From positions 1 to 9,133 of the forward strand of contig JAIXVN010000378.1 in the NCBI GenBank assembly GCA_027483005.1: a stretch of DNA of 9,133 bases, given 5' to 3'. The stretch's first letter is position 1; each line of letters begins with the position of its first letter. Below, piece after piece: positions 8,845 through 9,133 of the stretch. Made by a program: the position numbers and the translations under genes. The notes below the pieces were generated by a model, which saw nothing but the letters and a program-made list of their open reading frames with translations, was not told the origin of the DNA and did not search any database. Origin of the DNA: Verrucomicrobiaceae bacterium. GTDB taxonomy: Bacteria > Verrucomicrobiota > Verrucomicrobiia > Verrucomicrobiales > Akkermansiaceae.

Positions 8845-8860
8845 GATCATCCAGATGATC
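8845..8860. repeat. Short perfect palindrome GATCATC-CA-GATGATC
   Basis: A 7-bp inverted repeat with a 2-base spacer lies between the long inverted repeat and the end of the toxin remnant on the - strand. It could be an operator-like site, part of a terminator for the - strand gene, or chance. The rest of 8834-8886 holds nothing else I can recognise. Confidence 0.3.
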
Positions 8861-8886
8861 GTCTGTCGGGCTCGATCCACGAACCA

Positions 8887-9133
8887 TTATCGTCTGAAAC
8901 GTCGGATTCCCAAACCTGGTTTCCGATGCTCGTGACGAACCACCCATACTCGGATCGAACCCTCCCAGAGGTCATACAAGAAATGTTAGGGGAAGCGGTC
9001 GAGGTTGCATCGTCTCAGACCACTTGAATCAAAGTGAAAGAAGTGGGGTTCTTGGTGGCCTTTGAAATGCCAACCATGAATTCAGCGAAGAAGTCGTTCC
9101 CAAGCTGCTCTGAGGTCGCGTTGTATTTCTCCA
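8887..9133 (-). pseudogene. Broken ParE/RelE-superfamily toxin gene, 5' part beyond the window
   Basis: Read from the right edge on the - strand, one frame gives EKYNATSEQLGNDFFAEFMV (codons from 9131) and then GISKATKNPTSFTLIQ. This matches the helical hairpin of ParE-type toxins (tyrosine, a LG-x-x-FF-x-E block, then NP before the first strand). That frame hits a stop at 9017-9015. A neighbouring frame continues as RRCNLDRFP, stop (8988-8986), then HFLYDLWEGSIRVWVVRHEH and RKPGLGIRRFRR to a stop at 8889-8887, which is the beta-sheet C-terminus of the same family (RRFPYHFLY, then IRV-x-x-VRH-x-R-x-P). One missing base in the codon after CAA (near 9023/9022) would restore ...IQ-x-GLRRCNL..., and the internal TAA stands where the family normally has Tyr (TAC/TAT). 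Two lesions mean no working toxin. Any antitoxin gene would lie further right. Family call is by motif recognition only. Confidence 0.72.

Overview
The window is about 9.1 kb of GC-rich bacterial DNA. All seven intact genes are on the + strand and are tightly packed. Start sites mostly lack strong Shine-Dalgarno sequences. The gene set (an SLC45-like sugar transporter beside an exported GH13 enzyme, a PuuD-type membrane urate hydroxylase, a directly acting GlnRS) and the repeat-like intergenic palindromes would fit a member of the Verrucomicrobia. That placement is inference from style and content; no rRNA or marker-tree evidence is present.

Layout. Bases 1-30 hold no recognisable gene. Positions 31-3335 form a two-gene sugar module: an MFS transporter of the SLC45/maltose-sucrose type, overlapping by 4 bases (ATGA) an exported alpha-amylase-family glycoside hydrolase with a complete GH13 catalytic triad. 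The likely logic is that the hydrolase cuts alpha-glucans outside the cytoplasm and the transporter imports the products. Positions 3419-4312 hold two small membrane proteins I cannot assign. Positions 4406-5587 encode a PuuD-like urate hydroxylase, a multi-pass membrane domain with a C-terminal cytochrome c domain. It is followed 35 bases later by an M20 dipeptidase with all metal ligands (5623-6963). A 121-base gap then carries a GATC-rich imperfect inverted repeat, and glnS (glutaminyl-tRNA synthetase) fills 7085-8755.

The right end differs in character. A 78-base element with 31-bp arms, each arm itself containing a small palindrome, starts on the first base after the glnS stop codon. Beyond it, on the - strand and running off the window edge, are the remains of a ParE/RelE-superfamily toxin gene. 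It is broken by an apparent one-base deletion and by a premature stop where the family usually has a tyrosine. This end looks like a decaying accessory patch next to housekeeping genes.

I see no CRISPR array, tRNA, rRNA, insertion sequence with a transposase, or phage gene. Nothing here amounts to a clear new multi-gene system. The most unusual signals are the nested palindrome after glnS, the GATC-rich repeat before glnS and the toxin relic, which was detectable only by reading two - strand frames together.
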